DNA of 64,000 nucleotides. Source: Achromobacter aegrifaciens. GTDB lineage: Bacteria; Pseudomonadota; Gammaproteobacteria; Burkholderiales; Burkholderiaceae_B. The DNA is taken from the NCBI RefSeq assembly GCF_902859735.1, contig NZ_CADIJY010000001.1:620001-684000 (forward strand). The letters are read 5' to 3'. The notes below the pieces were generated by a model. That model was not told the DNA's origin and searched no databases. It worked only from the letters and a program-made list of their open reading frames with translations. A program made the position numbers and the translations under genes. Below, one piece after another: positions 1-9,547 of this stretch. The number at the start of each line of letters is the position of its first letter. Positions within the stretch are counted from its first letter, which is position 1.

Positions 1-451
1 CATCGATCACCTCGACGAACATCTGCTCGTAGTCATCGCGCATCTTCACCACGGACCGCAGCCGCTTGGCGGCCGCGGACGCCTCGAGCAGGTGACGCTC
101 CAGCCCCTGCACCGCCACCTTCTGCATCGGCAGTTCCTTGAGCAGGATCTGGGTATGGCGCAGCGCCATGGCCGACAGGCGTTCGACCGCCTTGCCGCCG
201 CCGCGGGCGATGGGGTCGATCTCGTCCGTCAGCCGGGTCATTGCCGCCACCTGCACGTCGAAGAACAGGTCGGCCTTGCTCCGGTAGTGGTGATAGATGC
301 GGCCCTTGGTGGCGCCCAGGCGTTGGGCGACCGCGTCGATGGAAGTGGCCGCATAGCCGAACTCCATGAAGAGTTCCGCGGCCGCCTGCAGGATTTCCTC
401 GCGCGACTCGCCGCCGCCCACTTCTGCCGGGTTCTGTTGTGCACTCACCAT
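1..451 (-). CDS. TetR/AcrR-family transcriptional regulator (C-terminus outside window)
   Basis: The reading frame starts at ATG 451 after an AAGAGGT ribosome site and runs open for 150 codons to the left edge, so the ligand-binding C-terminus is missing. Residues about 18-60 form a typical TetR helix-turn-helix, with AAELFMEFGYAATSID followed by a recognition helix containing TKGRIYHHYRSKADLF. It lies 23 bp downstream of the acyl-CoA dehydrogenase and is the last visible gene of the LIV transporter operon, so it is probably co-transcribed with the genes it controls. The four palindromic sites at 6290, 6389, 13650 and 13750 are the obvious candidate operators. Family certain; target sites and ligand (probably an acyl-CoA) inferred. 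Confidence 0.9.
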   Translation of the reverse strand, partial: MVSAQQNPAEVGGGESREEILQAAAELFMEFGYAATSIDAVAQRLGATKGRIYHHYRSKADLFFDVQVAAMTRLTDEIDPIARGGGKAVERLSAMALRHTQILLKELPMQKVAVQGLERHLLEASAAAKRLRSVVKMRDDYEQMFVEVID

Positions 452-474
452 TGCTACCTCTTTTCGGAATCGGG

Positions 475-1638
475 TCAAATAGCCAGCTCTTCCGCCTCCT
501 TGCGTACCGCGCGCGACAAGACCAGCCGCTGGATTTCGGAAGAGCCCTCATAGATCTCGAGTATGCGCTGGTCGCGGTACAGCCGCTCGGCCACCGTAGG
601 CTTGCAGTAGCCCAGCCCGCCCCAGATCTGAACGGTATTGTCCACTACCCGGTGCGAAACCTCCGAGGCGAACAGCTTGGTCATGGCGCCCAGGTTGGAG
701 ACGTCTTCCTGGCGGTCATAGGCTTGGGCAGCCTGGTACAGCATCATGCGGGCAGCCGAGATTTCCGTGGCCATGTCGGCAAGGCGAAAGCCGATGGCCT
801 GGTTGTCCCCGATGGGTTGGCCGAAAGTCCGGCGCGCCACGGCGCGGGCGGCGGCCTCGCGGTAGCTTGCCAGCGCCACGCCCAGGGACTGGGCGGCGAC
901 CATGATGCGGCCGACATTCAACGTCTGCAACGCCAGGCGCAGCGCGCGGTTGAGTTCACCGACCTGGGCGCTTTCAGGCACGACCAGGTCGAGTTTCAGG
1001 TTCGAGGTCTGGGTGCCGCGGATGCCCATCTTGTCGGAGAGTTCGTCAATGACCGCGCCCGGCTGCTCCTTGTCGACCATGAAGGCGCTGATGCCGCGTC
1101 CTCCTGCCGCCGGGTCGGTCTTGGCAAAGACCACGTAGTAACGAGACGCGCCGCCATTGCCGATCCAGTATTTCTCCCCGCGCAGGCGCCAGCCGCCGCC
1201 TTCGCGCACGGCCGTGGCCTCGATGGCCGCGGCATCCGAACCGGCGATGCGCTCGGAAAGTGCAAAGCTGGTGGCGCGGCCCTCGGCCATTTCGCGCAGA
1301 TAGAAGGATTTCTGCTCGTCCGTGCCGGCCAGCAGCAGGGGGAACGCGCCCAACTGATAGGCGCACATGATGGCGGCGGTCGAAGCGCAGTGCGTACCCA
1401 GGGCTTCGACTGCCGCCACGGTGGCGACCAGGTTGGCGCCCTGGCCACCCCATTGCGTGGGTAGGAACAGGCCTGTGAACTTGTTTTCCACCAGGGCGGC
1501 GATGGTCTCCCAGGGATAGCGTTGTTCACGGTCCAGTTCGGGGGCGAGCGGCGCGAAGCGCTCGGAGCCCAGCTTATGGGCCAGGGCCTGCCAGCGGGTG
1601 GCGGTATCGTCCAGCGTGGGATTCCAGATAACAGTCAC
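475..1638 (-). CDS. acyl-CoA dehydrogenase family protein
   Basis: 387 residues, the normal length for the family. The FAD/substrate region carries FALSERIAGSDAAAIEA and the following WRLRGEKYWIGNGG beta-domain motif. The C-terminal YEGSSEIQ places the expected catalytic Glu at about residue 364. It should oxidise an acyl-CoA to the 2,3-enoyl-CoA with an electron-transferring flavoprotein. The start ATG overlaps the livM stop (ATGA at 1635-1638), so it is translationally coupled to the transporter, which suggests the imported compound becomes its substrate after CoA activation. No CoA ligase or CoA transferase is present in this operon. Chain specificity cannot be read from the sequence. Confidence 0.93.
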   Translation of the reverse strand: MTVIWNPTLDDTATRWQALAHKLGSERFAPLAPELDREQRYPWETIAALVENKFTGLFLPTQWGGQGANLVATVAAVEALGTHCASTAAIMCAYQLGAFPLLLAGTDEQKSFYLREMAEGRATSFALSERIAGSDAAAIEATAVREGGGWRLRGEKYWIGNGGASRYYVVFAKTDPAAGGRGISAFMVDKEQPGAVIDELSDKMGIRGTQTSNLKLDLVVPESAQVGELNRALRLALQTLNVGRIMVAAQSLGVALASYREAAARAVARRTFGQPIGDNQAIGFRLADMATEISAARMMLYQAAQAYDRQEDVSNLGAMTKLFASEVSHRVVDNTVQIWGGLGYCKPTVAERLYRDQRILEIYEGSSEIQRLVLSRAVRKEAEELAI

Positions 1639-2618
1639 TTCGAGTTCTCCAGTGTGGTCGCCATGGCCTTGGGACGCTTGCGACGTGTCGCCAGCAGGCC
1701 CATCAGCCCTTGCGGAAAGAAAGCCAGAACAAGGATCAGCAGGCTGCCGAGCACGATTTTGTCGACATAGCCTCCGAACGAGAAAAACTTTTCCTGGATC
1801 AGGATCAACGCGGTGGCCAACAGCGGCCCGAGCAACTGGCGGCGGCCGACCAGTACGACGGCGGTCAGCATCAGGATGAGGAAGTAGGTTTCAAGGATGT
1901 CGGCGCTGACGTAGGCGCGCTGATAGGCATACAACCAGCCCGCGCAGGCCGTGATGGGCGCCGAGAACAGGAAGACCTGCAGGCGCACCCTGAGCGGATC
2001 GATGCCGTTCATGGTGGCCAGGCGGGGATTCAGGTGCACCATCAGCGCCGCCTGGCCCAGGCGCGAGTGGCGGAAGCGGTCCACCAGGTAGAGCGTGATC
2101 GCCAGCAGCGTGAACGCGTAGGGCCAGAGCGTCTGGTCATTGCCGGCACTGAGCGTCCAGCCGCCGATGGACAAGTCCAGCGTGGGCAGGCCGCGGATGC
2201 CATCCGAGCCGCCCAGGAAGGCCCAGTTGGCTGCCAGGGTCATGGCGACCACGGCGACCGCGTACGTCACCAGCGAAAAGACGAACTCGCGCAAGCGCAG
2301 GGTGACCAATCCGATTACTGCCGCCAATCCCAGGGCGACCGCAATCGACGCGGCCAGCGTCAACCATGCGCTGGCGCCGGAGCGGGTAGCCAGCAACGCC
2401 GTCACATAAGCTCCCGCGGCGAAGAAGACAGTATGTCCCAGGCTCACCTCGCCCAGGTCCGAGACGATGACATCCAGCCCGTAGGCCATGATGGCCATGA
2501 TGGCGATCAGCACGGCGGCGCTGTAGAGAGCCTGGCTGCCGCCCAGCCAGGAAGGCAGGAAGAATACGATGACGGCGCCCGGCAGCAGCGCGAGACGCGA
2601 GGCGGAAAGCGTGGCCAT
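1635..2618 (-). CDS. livM: branched-chain amino acid-type ABC transporter permease (LivM family)
   Basis: 327 residues starting MATLSASRLALLPG. The LivM signature region includes YGLDVIVSDLGEVSLGHTVF near residue 50 and many hydrophobic segments throughout. The open frame continues upstream, but the ATG at 2618 overlaps the livH stop by one base (TGATG), which fixes the start by coupling. It forms the inner-membrane channel with the adjacent LivH. LIV-type systems in this lineage often carry organic acids or aromatic compounds rather than amino acids, and the linked beta-oxidation genes favour that here. Confidence 0.93.
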   Translation of the reverse strand: MATLSASRLALLPGAVIVFFLPSWLGGSQALYSAAVLIAIMAIMAYGLDVIVSDLGEVSLGHTVFFAAGAYVTALLATRSGASAWLTLAASIAVALGLAAVIGLVTLRLREFVFSLVTYAVAVVAMTLAANWAFLGGSDGIRGLPTLDLSIGGWTLSAGNDQTLWPYAFTLLAITLYLVDRFRHSRLGQAALMVHLNPRLATMNGIDPLRVRLQVFLFSAPITACAGWLYAYQRAYVSADILETYFLILMLTAVVLVGRRQLLGPLLATALILIQEKFFSFGGYVDKIVLGSLLILVLAFFPQGLMGLLATRRKRPKAMATTLENSK

Positions 2619-3490
2619 CAATGGACTCCTTTCATCGAGCCGGCGGTCAGGCCGCCAGGGCGCAGCACCAGCACGCCAATCAGTACGACGAAGGCCGCGG
2701 CGGTTGCGTATGCGGGCGACACCAGGGCGCTGAACAGCGCGGTAAAGACGCCCAGTGCGACGCCCGCGACGTAACTGCCGGTCACGCTGCCGATGCCCCC
2801 CAGCACGACCACGACGAAAGTGATGATGACCTCTTCGAAACCCATGGAGGTCAGGATCGGCGTGCGCGGGGCCACCAGCCCGGCGGCCAGGGCGACCGCC
2901 GCGCCTTCGAAGGCGAACACGCCGTAGTAGACCTGCCGCACATTGATACCCGCCAGTTGGGCCAGCTTGGGATCCTCGGCCACCATGCGCACCAGCCTTC
3001 CGGCGCGGCTGCCGTCGAGCACGCGCTTGAGCAGCAGGAACAGCAGGATGGCGGCGGCGACGATGGCGGCATCCTGCCAGGTCAGCCACAGGTCGCCGAT
3101 CTCGATATCGCGTTGCGACCAGGCGGTATCCAGAATTTGTCCCGTCGAGCCGAAGGCCAACGACGCTGCGCCGTGCATGACATAGCCAAAGCCGAGCGTC
3201 ATGATCATGATCGACACCAGGTTCTGTTCGAACGTGGCGCGCAGCATGATGCGCTGCATGATGATGCCGATCAGCGCGCCGGCCGCCATGGCCAGCGGCA
3301 AGGCCAGCAGATAGGGCAGGCCGGCGGTGGTGGTCGCCCACCAGGTGACGAAGGCGCCCAGCATGTACATCTGGCCGTGGCCGAAGTTGACCAGCCGGGC
3401 AACGCCCAGCAACAAGGTCCAGCCGATGGCGATCAGCGCGTAGGCATGGCCCAGCACCAGGCCATTTATCAACTGTTGCAGCAGGCTCAT
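2618..3490 (-). CDS. livH: branched-chain amino acid-type ABC transporter permease (LivH family)
   Basis: 290 residues, the usual LivH length, beginning MSLLQQLINGLVLGHAYALI. The LivH hallmark GVARLVNFGHGQMYMLGAF lies at about residues 29-47, and multiple transmembrane helices follow. Its start overlaps the livF stop (ATGA at 3487-3490) and its stop overlaps the livM start, so the five transporter genes are one tightly coupled unit. It pairs with LivM to form the permease of the importer. Confidence 0.93.
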   Translation of the reverse strand: MSLLQQLINGLVLGHAYALIAIGWTLLLGVARLVNFGHGQMYMLGAFVTWWATTTAGLPYLLALPLAMAAGALIGIIMQRIMLRATFEQNLVSIMIMTLGFGYVMHGAASLAFGSTGQILDTAWSQRDIEIGDLWLTWQDAAIVAAAILLFLLLKRVLDGSRAGRLVRMVAEDPKLAQLAGINVRQVYYGVFAFEGAAVALAAGLVAPRTPILTSMGFEEVIITFVVVVLGGIGSVTGSYVAGVALGVFTALFSALVSPAYATAAAFVVLIGVLVLRPGGLTAGSMKGVH

Positions 3491-4223
3491 GTCGTATGTG
3501 CTCCCAGATAGGCTTGCGCGATGCGAGGATCCGCGCCGACCTCTGCTGCGGGGCCTTGCAGCACCAGCCGGCCGCGCTCGAGCAGCAGCAGACGATCGAC
3601 CACCTGCAAGGCGGCGCGTACGTTCTGTTCCACCAGCAGGATGGCCAGGCCGGCGCTGGCGAGCGAGCGCAGGCTTTGCAGCACTTGCGTCACCAGCATG
3701 GGCGCGAGCCCGATGGAAGGTTCATCCAGCAGCAGGGCGCGCGGCCCCATCATGAGCGAGCGGCCGATGCCCAGCATCTGCCGCTCGCCGCCGGAGAGCT
3801 GACCGCCCAGGTGCAGGCGGCGTTCGCGCAGACGGGGGAATAGATCGTAGACATCGTCGCGCTTGTAATAGCGGCGCGACGAGTCCTCGGCGGGCGTGAT
3901 GGCGGGGGCGAGATTCTCTTCCACCGTCATGCGTGAAAAAACCAGGCGAGACTCCGGCACCAGCAACAGTCCCGCGCGTACGCGCTCATGTGTCGGCAGG
4001 CCGTCGATGGGCCGTCCCGAAAGCTGGACCTCGCCGCTGACCGCGGGCTGACCGCGCGACCAGCCCAGCAGGGCGTTGACCAGCGTCGACTTGCCTGCTC
4101 CATTGGCGCCTATCACCCCGACGATCTCTCCGGCCCGCAGGTCCAGCTGGTCAAGCTGGAGCACGCGATTGCCGGCATAGGCGACATCGAGACGCCGCGC
4201 GCTGAGTACGTGTGGCGTGGACA

Positions 4224-4227
<4 letters not shown>
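3487..4227 (-). CDS. livF: ABC transporter ATP-binding protein (LivF family)
   Basis: 246 residues. Walker A is GANGAGKST, the ABC signature is LSGGERQMLGIG and Walker B is ALLLDEPSIGLAP, all in the order and spacing of LivF proteins. The start (MMSTPHV) overlaps the livG stop (4224-4227). It supplies ATP hydrolysis together with LivG for uptake through LivHM. The second Met is an equally possible start. Confidence 0.94.
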
Positions 4228-4978
<751 letters not shown>

Positions 4979-4982
<4 letters not shown>

Positions 4983-6136
4983 GGCTTGACCACGATCTTT
5001 CGGTCTTTGACCGTGAACAGGTAATAGTGCGACTGCAGCTGGCCGTTGGGCTCGAACGTGACGTCGCCCATGAGCGTGCCCTTGAAACTGCCGCCGCGTA
5101 TGCGCTTGGCCACAGGTTCGCGATCGAGCGTTTTGAGCTCGTTGACCGCCTGGGCCCAAACCTGCAGCGAGGTCGCGCCCAGCGCCATGAACTTGTCCGG
5201 CGTGTACTTGAACATCTCCTGCGTCTTGGCGACGAAGCGCTTGTTGGCGCTGTTCGAGGCGAAGGGCTCGACGTCGGGGAAGTAGATGTCCGCGCCTATC
5301 AGGCCGTCCGAGGCATCGCCCGCTACGTTGATGACGCTGGGGGCCACGGTGCCGACCGCGCTCACCAGTTGGCCCGGCAGGCGTGATTGGCGGGCCTGGC
5401 GGATGATGGCGGGCATGCCCAGGCCTTCGTTGGCGTTAATGGCGACGGTGATGTCTGGCTTGGCGGCGCGCACGTTGGTCATGGCGACGCGGAAGTCGGC
5501 TTGGGTGAAGGGGAATTTCTCCTCGGCCACTTTTTCATAGGTGTGCCCGAGAGCCTTCAGCGCCTTCTCGATGGATTCCTGCGCACCGTTGCCGTAGGCG
5601 TCGTTCTCGGTAAGAAAGGCGACGCGCTTGGCGCCGGCGGTCTTGGCGATGTATTCGGCGATGACCGTGCCGTCCTGTGCGTTCGAGCTGTTCAGCCGGA
5701 TCGCCAGCGGATTGCCTTCGCCGGAAAGAATGGGGTCTGCCTTGGAGATTGCGGTGATGTCCAGCACGCCGGCGCGGGCGATCACGGGCTGCATCGCCAA
5801 CGTCACCGGGCTGTTCCAGCCTTCGATGATGACCGACACGCCGGCGCTGATGAGTTCGGTGGCGCGTGACACGCCGACCGCCGGCGTGGATTCGTCGTCG
5901 CGCGACACGATCTCGATCGGACGGCCGAGCACGCCGCCGTCTTCATTGATCACCGCCGCCATGGCCTGAATCGCTTGCGTGACGTGCTGGCCTTGCGGAC
6001 CCGCGCCGCCCGACAACGGGAAGATGACGCCTACCTTGATGGGCGCGGTGGCCGCCCCGACGGGTGCGCACAAGGCCATCGAGGCCGCCAGCGCCAGGGG
6101 CGATGCCATGCGCAACAACTGTTGTATCCGCTTCAT
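4979..6136 (-). CDS. LIV-type periplasmic substrate-binding protein
   Basis: 385 residues. An N-terminal Sec signal is visible, MKRIQQLLRMASPLALAASM with cleavage likely after GAATA. The mature part begins IKVGVIFPLSGGAGPQGQHV, which is the peripla_BP_6 (LivK-like) start. The ATG at 6136 follows an AGGAGACAGGC ribosome site, so the longer open frame reaching into the operator region is not used. It is the first gene of the minus-strand operon and lies just downstream of the promoter and operator at 6287-6316. It should capture the pathway substrate in the periplasm; ligand unknown. Confidence 0.92.
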
Positions 6137-6286
6137 GCCTGTCTCCTGATTTTTGTGACACCGGTCTGCGCCGGCGCTGCGGCGGCCATGGCCGCCGTGC
6201 TGCATAAATGGGGACTGCGTGGTGCAACGGTTGACGGAGGCCGCGGGCCGGTAGGTCTCCGGCACTCTGAATCGGCTGTCGGAGTA

Positions 6287-6316
6287 AACATACCATTCGG
6301 TATTTTGATAGGTCAA
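6287..6316 (-). promoter_or_regulatory. sigma70-like promoter with TetR-type operator (site A)
   Basis: On the minus strand TTGACC (6316-6311) is followed after 18 bp by TATGTT (6292-6287), a good sigma70 match facing the receptor/liv operon. The palindrome ATACCATTCGGTAT (6290-6303) fills the spacer and reaches the -10. A bound repressor would block polymerase. The same layout recurs at 13650. Seen directly; assignment to the local TetR is inferred. Confidence 0.65.
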
Positions 6317-6380
6317 CGGCGTAAATAAAGTTTGATTCTAGGCATTTTCCCTAGGTAAAAAATCAGTTTTTTGGTTTTTA

Positions 6381-6409
6381 TTGATCAGATACTAATTGGT
6401 ATGTACTAT
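6381..6409 (+). promoter_or_regulatory. promoter with TetR-type operator (site B)
   Basis: TTGATC (6381-6386) and TACTAT (6404-6409) are spaced 17 bp and face the SDR operon. The operator-like palindrome ATACTAATTGGTAT (6389-6402) lies between them. Its centre is 99 bp from the centre of site A. The left half is weaker (ATACT instead of ATACC). Confidence 0.55.
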
Positions 6410-6442
6410 GAAATTTCCTTTTTCGTCACTGAGGGCTTTGGC

Positions 6443-7204
6443 ATGAAGACAGAAGGCAACAGCGCGCTGGTGACAGGCGGCGCATCCGGGCTGGGCCTGG
6501 CGACGGCGCAACGCCTGGTCGCGCAGGGCATGAAGGTGGTGATCGCGGATCTGCCTGGTTCAGCGGGGGAGGCAGCCGCCCGCGATATCGGGGCGCTGTT
6601 CGCTCCCACGGATGTCACCCGGGAGGCCGACGTGCAGGCCGCGTGCGAACTGGCGGCCACGCTCGGCCCCTTGCGGGTGCTGGTGCATTGCGCGGGCCGC
6701 GGCGGGCCGGTACGTCTCATCGACAAAGAAGGAAATCCCGGCTCGCTGGAAACCTATACGGACATCGTCCGCATCAATCTGATCGGCACTTTCAACACCC
6801 TGCGCGTGGCGGCGGCCCATATGGCGCGCAACCCGGTGGACGACGAGGGCGAACGGGGCGTCTGCATCCTGACCGCTTCGGTGGCGGCGTACGAAGGCCA
6901 GATCGGCCAGATCGGCTATGCCTCTTCCAAGGCCGGCGTGGTGGGCATGACCATCGTGGCCGCGCGCGACCTGGCCAGCAAGGCGATACGCGTCTGCACC
7001 ATCGCGCCTGGAATTTTCGATACGCCCATGCTGGCTCGCGTTTCTGACGATGCCCGCAAGACCTTGTCAGCCTCGGTGCCGCACCCGGCGCGCCTGGGCA
7101 TGCCCGCGGAATACGCCCTGCTGGCAGAACACATCATTGCCAACCCCATGCTCAACGGCGAAACCATCCGTCTGGATGGCGCCTTGCGCATGGCCCCACG
7201 CTGA
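6443..7204 (+). CDS. SDR-family 3-hydroxyacyl-CoA dehydrogenase (HSD10-like)
   Basis: 253 residues from ATG 6443 ([10 protein letters not shown]); the longer frame would start inside the promoter. The cofactor motif TGGASGLG is at 11-18 and the catalytic residues are Ser146, Tyr159 and Lys163 (YASSK). The C-terminus with [15 protein letters not shown], and the segment [22 protein letters not shown] in the middle, match the type II 3-hydroxyacyl-CoA dehydrogenase (17-beta-HSD10) subgroup. It would oxidise a 3-hydroxyacyl-CoA to the 3-oxoacyl-CoA with NAD. First gene of the divergent operon, 18 bp before the enoyl-CoA hydratase. Confidence 0.9.
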   Translation: MKTEGNSALVTGGASGLGLATAQRLVAQGMKVVIADLPGSAGEAAARDIGALFAPTDVTREADVQAACELAATLGPLRVLVHCAGRGGPVRLIDKEGNPGSLETYTDIVRINLIGTFNTLRVAAAHMARNPVDDEGERGVCILTASVAAYEGQIGQIGYASSKAGVVGMTIVAARDLASKAIRVCTIAPGIFDTPMLARVSDDARKTLSASVPHPARLGMPAEYALLAEHIIANPMLNGETIRLDGALRMAPR

Positions 7205-7222
7205 CGTGTAGAGGAGATAACG

Positions 7223-8005
7223 ATGACCGAGAACAAGACGGAAAGCGACGAGGTACTGCTGGAGAGCAGCGACGGAATCCTGACGATCACCATCAACCGG
7301 CCGCAAGCGCGCAATGCGGTGACCCTTGCCGTGGCGCGGGCCATCGCCGCAGCCGTGGATGAACTGGATGACCGTGAGGACCTGCGCATAGGCATCCTGA
7401 CCGGCGCCGGCGGTTCGTTCTGCGCCGGCATGGACCTGAAAGGCTTTCTACGCGGCGAACGGCCCAGCATAGAAGGGCGAGGATTCGGCGGGCTGACCAT
7501 GCGCCCGCCGAAAAAGCCGCTCATCGCGGCGGTCGAGGGATATGCGCTGGCGGGCGGCTTCGAGCTGGTGCTGGCTTGCGATCTGGTGGTGGCGGCCGAG
7601 AATGCGCAGTTCGGCGTTCCGGAGGTCAAGCGCGGGCTCGCGGCCACTGCCGGCGGCCTGGTCCGCCTGCCGCGGCAGTTGCCGTGCCGGGTGGCGATGG
7701 AGCTGGCGTTGACCGGCGACATGTTTCCCGCAGCGCGTGCCTTGAGCTACGGCCTGATCAACCAGGTGACTGCGCCCGGACAGGCCCTGCAGGGCGCGCG
7801 GGAGCTCGCGCGCCGCATCGTCGCCAACGGGCCCCTGGCCGTGGCAGCCAGCAAACGCGTCATCGCCGAGTCGCAAGGCTGGCCGGCCGACGAGATCTGG
7901 AGCCGCCAGGCCGAACTGACCGAGCATGTCTTCACGTCGGCCGATGCCCGCGAAGGTTCCGCGGCGTTTGCCGAGAAGCGCGCGCCCGTCTGGCAGGGGA
8001 GGTGA
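7223..8005 (+). CDS. enoyl-CoA hydratase/isomerase family protein (crotonase)
   Basis: 260 residues with a GAGGAGA ribosome site before ATG 7223. The oxyanion-hole segment CAGMDLKGFL is at about 67-76. Both acidic residues used by hydratases are present: Glu114 in GGFELVLACD and Glu134 in FGVPEVKRGL. It therefore looks like an active crotonase that hydrates an enoyl-CoA. The next gene starts 3 bp after its stop. A second, unrelated hydratase fold (MaoC type) occurs in the same operon, so the two probably act at different steps or stereochemistries. Confidence 0.92.
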   Translation: MTENKTESDEVLLESSDGILTITINRPQARNAVTLAVARAIAAAVDELDDREDLRIGILTGAGGSFCAGMDLKGFLRGERPSIEGRGFGGLTMRPPKKPLIAAVEGYALAGGFELVLACDLVVAAENAQFGVPEVKRGLAATAGGLVRLPRQLPCRVAMELALTGDMFPAARALSYGLINQVTAPGQALQGARELARRIVANGPLAVAASKRVIAESQGWPADEIWSRQAELTEHVFTSADAREGSAAFAEKRAPVWQGR

Positions 8006-8008
8006 GGT

Positions 8009-8392
8009 ATGGCTGGCGATGCGCGTTTTGACGGGCCCGGACCCGACGTCCGCCATCAGGCGGGTTTGCGGGAGGGCCGTATCCTGTTGCAGCACTGCGA
8101 CGACTGCGCCAGCGTGCGCTTTCCTCCGGCGCTGGTCTGCCGGGCCTGCGGCAGCCCACGGCTGACCTGGCGCGAGTCGCCGGGCGCGGGCGTGGTCTAT
8201 TCAACCACGACGGTGCGCGACCGCGCCGGAGACTACAACGTCTCGCTGGTCGAAGTGGAAGGCGGGGCGCGGATGATGACCCGCGTCGAGGGCGTGGACG
8301 CGCCTGCCATCGGTTCAAAAGTGCGCGCGCGCATCGTCGCGGGCGACGACGGGGCCTACGTTGTATTCGACGCCCCGGGAGAACGCTCATGA
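8009..8392 (+). CDS. Zn-ribbon/OB-fold protein, DUF35 family (acyl-CoA-associated partner of thiolase-like protein)
   Basis: 127 residues. Four cysteines in two CxxC pairs (Cys30/Cys33 and Cys44/Cys47) make the zinc ribbon, followed by an OB-fold region from GAGVVYSTTTV onward. DUF35 proteins typically form complexes with thiolase-like partners; ChsH2/Ltp2 in steroid side-chain degradation is the known example. Its stop overlaps the thiolase start (ATGA at 8389-8392), which fits a stoichiometric complex. Role in CoA-thioester handling is inferred from this pairing. Confidence 0.9.
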   Translation: MAGDARFDGPGPDVRHQAGLREGRILLQHCDDCASVRFPPALVCRACGSPRLTWRESPGAGVVYSTTTVRDRAGDYNVSLVEVEGGARMMTRVEGVDAPAIGSKVRARIVAGDDGAYVVFDAPGERS

Positions 8393-9540
8393 GCGCCCGC
8401 TTGCGAGGCCGTTGCGCCATTGCCGGCATAGGCAATACGCGGCGCTGGAATGCGCCCGGCCGTTCTCCCTTCGATCAGCTGCAGGAGGCGGCGATCCTTG
8501 CGCTGGAAGATTGCGGCCTGGGGATGAAGGATGTAGATGGTCTGTATTGCGCCATGTCCACATCCGGCCTGCCGGTGCTGAACGTGGCGGAACGGCTGGG
8601 CATACAGCCGCGCCAGGCCGATGGCACGATGGTCGGCGGTGCGTCGTTCCTGTTCCATCTGCAATCGGCGATGGCTGCGCTGGAAACCGGGCTGTGCGAT
8701 GTCGCGCTGATCTGCTACGGGTCGAACCAGTTGACCGCAGGCGGCAAGCTGGCATCCATACCTGACCCGCAGCCCTACGAGACGCCGTTCGCGCCGCGTT
8801 ATCCGATCTCGAGCTATGCGTTGGCCGCGGCGCGGCACATGCATCGGTATGGGACCACGCGCGAGCAGCTGGCGGACGTGGCGGTGGCGGCGCGCCTGTG
8901 GGCGCAGCGCAATCCGGATGCCTATGTGCGCGGCGAGTTGACGCGCGCGGATGTGCTGGCCTCGCGCATGGTCAGCGACCCGCTCAGCAAGGCGGATTGC
9001 TGCCTGGTGACCGACGGCGGCGCCGCCGTGGTGCTGGTCAGCGCGGATCGCGCGCGCGACCTGCGCAGGCCGCCGGTCTATGTGCTGGGCACCGGCGTGG
9101 CGACGAGCCACAGGCAGATATCCTGCATGCCGGATCTGGCTACCACCTGCGCGGTCGAGTCAGGGCAACGCGCCTACGCCATGGCCGGGCTGTCGCCGCG
9201 CGACATCGGCCATCTCATGGTCTATGACGCGTTCACCATCAACACGATCCTGTTCCTGGAGGACCTGGGCTTCTGCGCCAAGGGGGAAGGGGGCGCCTTC
9301 GTCGCCAGTGGCGCCATCGCGCCTGGGGGCTCCCTGCCGGTCAATACCAACGGCGGCGGGCTCTCCTGCAACCATCCTGGCATGTACGGCCTGTACACCT
9401 TGCTGGAGTCGGTGCAGCAGTTGCGCGGCGAGGCGGGCGAGCGGCAGGTGCCCGACGTGCAGGTGTCGCTCGCCCATGCCAATGGCGGCGTGCTGTCCAG
9501 CCAGGCCACGGCCATACTCGGCACCGCCGACGTTTTGTGA
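8389..9540 (+). CDS. thiolase-fold lipid-transfer-like protein, probable aldolase partner of DUF35 protein
   Basis: 383 residues of the thiolase superfamily (SCP2-thiolase/lipid-transfer branch). Where thiolases have the nucleophilic Cys, this protein has GGAS at 83-86, so ordinary Claisen thiolysis is unlikely. It keeps NHPGMYG at about 328-334 and a Tyr in VYDAFTIN (Tyr279). Loss of the Cys together with a coupled DUF35 gene is the arrangement of Ltp2-type retro-aldolases that remove a C-C unit from a beta-hydroxyacyl-CoA. I infer an aldolase role; a non-catalytic carrier role is the alternative. Seven bp separate it from the MaoC gene. Confidence 0.85.
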   Translation: MSARLRGRCAIAGIGNTRRWNAPGRSPFDQLQEAAILALEDCGLGMKDVDGLYCAMSTSGLPVLNVAERLGIQPRQADGTMVGGASFLFHLQSAMAALETGLCDVALICYGSNQLTAGGKLASIPDPQPYETPFAPRYPISSYALAAARHMHRYGTTREQLADVAVAARLWAQRNPDAYVRGELTRADVLASRMVSDPLSKADCCLVTDGGAAVVLVSADRARDLRRPPVYVLGTGVATSHRQISCMPDLATTCAVESGQRAYAMAGLSPRDIGHLMVYDAFTINTILFLEDLGFCAKGEGGAFVASGAIAPGGSLPVNTNGGGLSCNHPGMYGLYTLLESVQQLRGEAGERQVPDVQVSLAHANGGVLSSQATAILGTADVL

Positions 9541-9547
9541 GGTTCGC

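Larger units (their letters stand above)
6137..6442. other. divergent control region between receptor operon and SDR operon
   Basis: About 306 bp without a convincing gene. The part next to the receptor gene is GC-rich leader. The AT-rich part (about 6285-6410) carries two operator-like palindromes and outward-facing promoters. The open frames crossing it are upstream extensions of the two flanking genes. Confidence 0.75.

Noticed and set aside
439-1464. Long plus-strand open frame opposite the acyl-CoA dehydrogenase
   Set aside because: Antisense shadow in GC-rich DNA; the minus frame has clear dehydrogenase motifs and operon coupling.
2621-3511. Plus-strand open frames opposite livH
   Set aside because: Very rich in Gln, His, Asp and Gly, as expected for the complement of a membrane protein gene; no domain.
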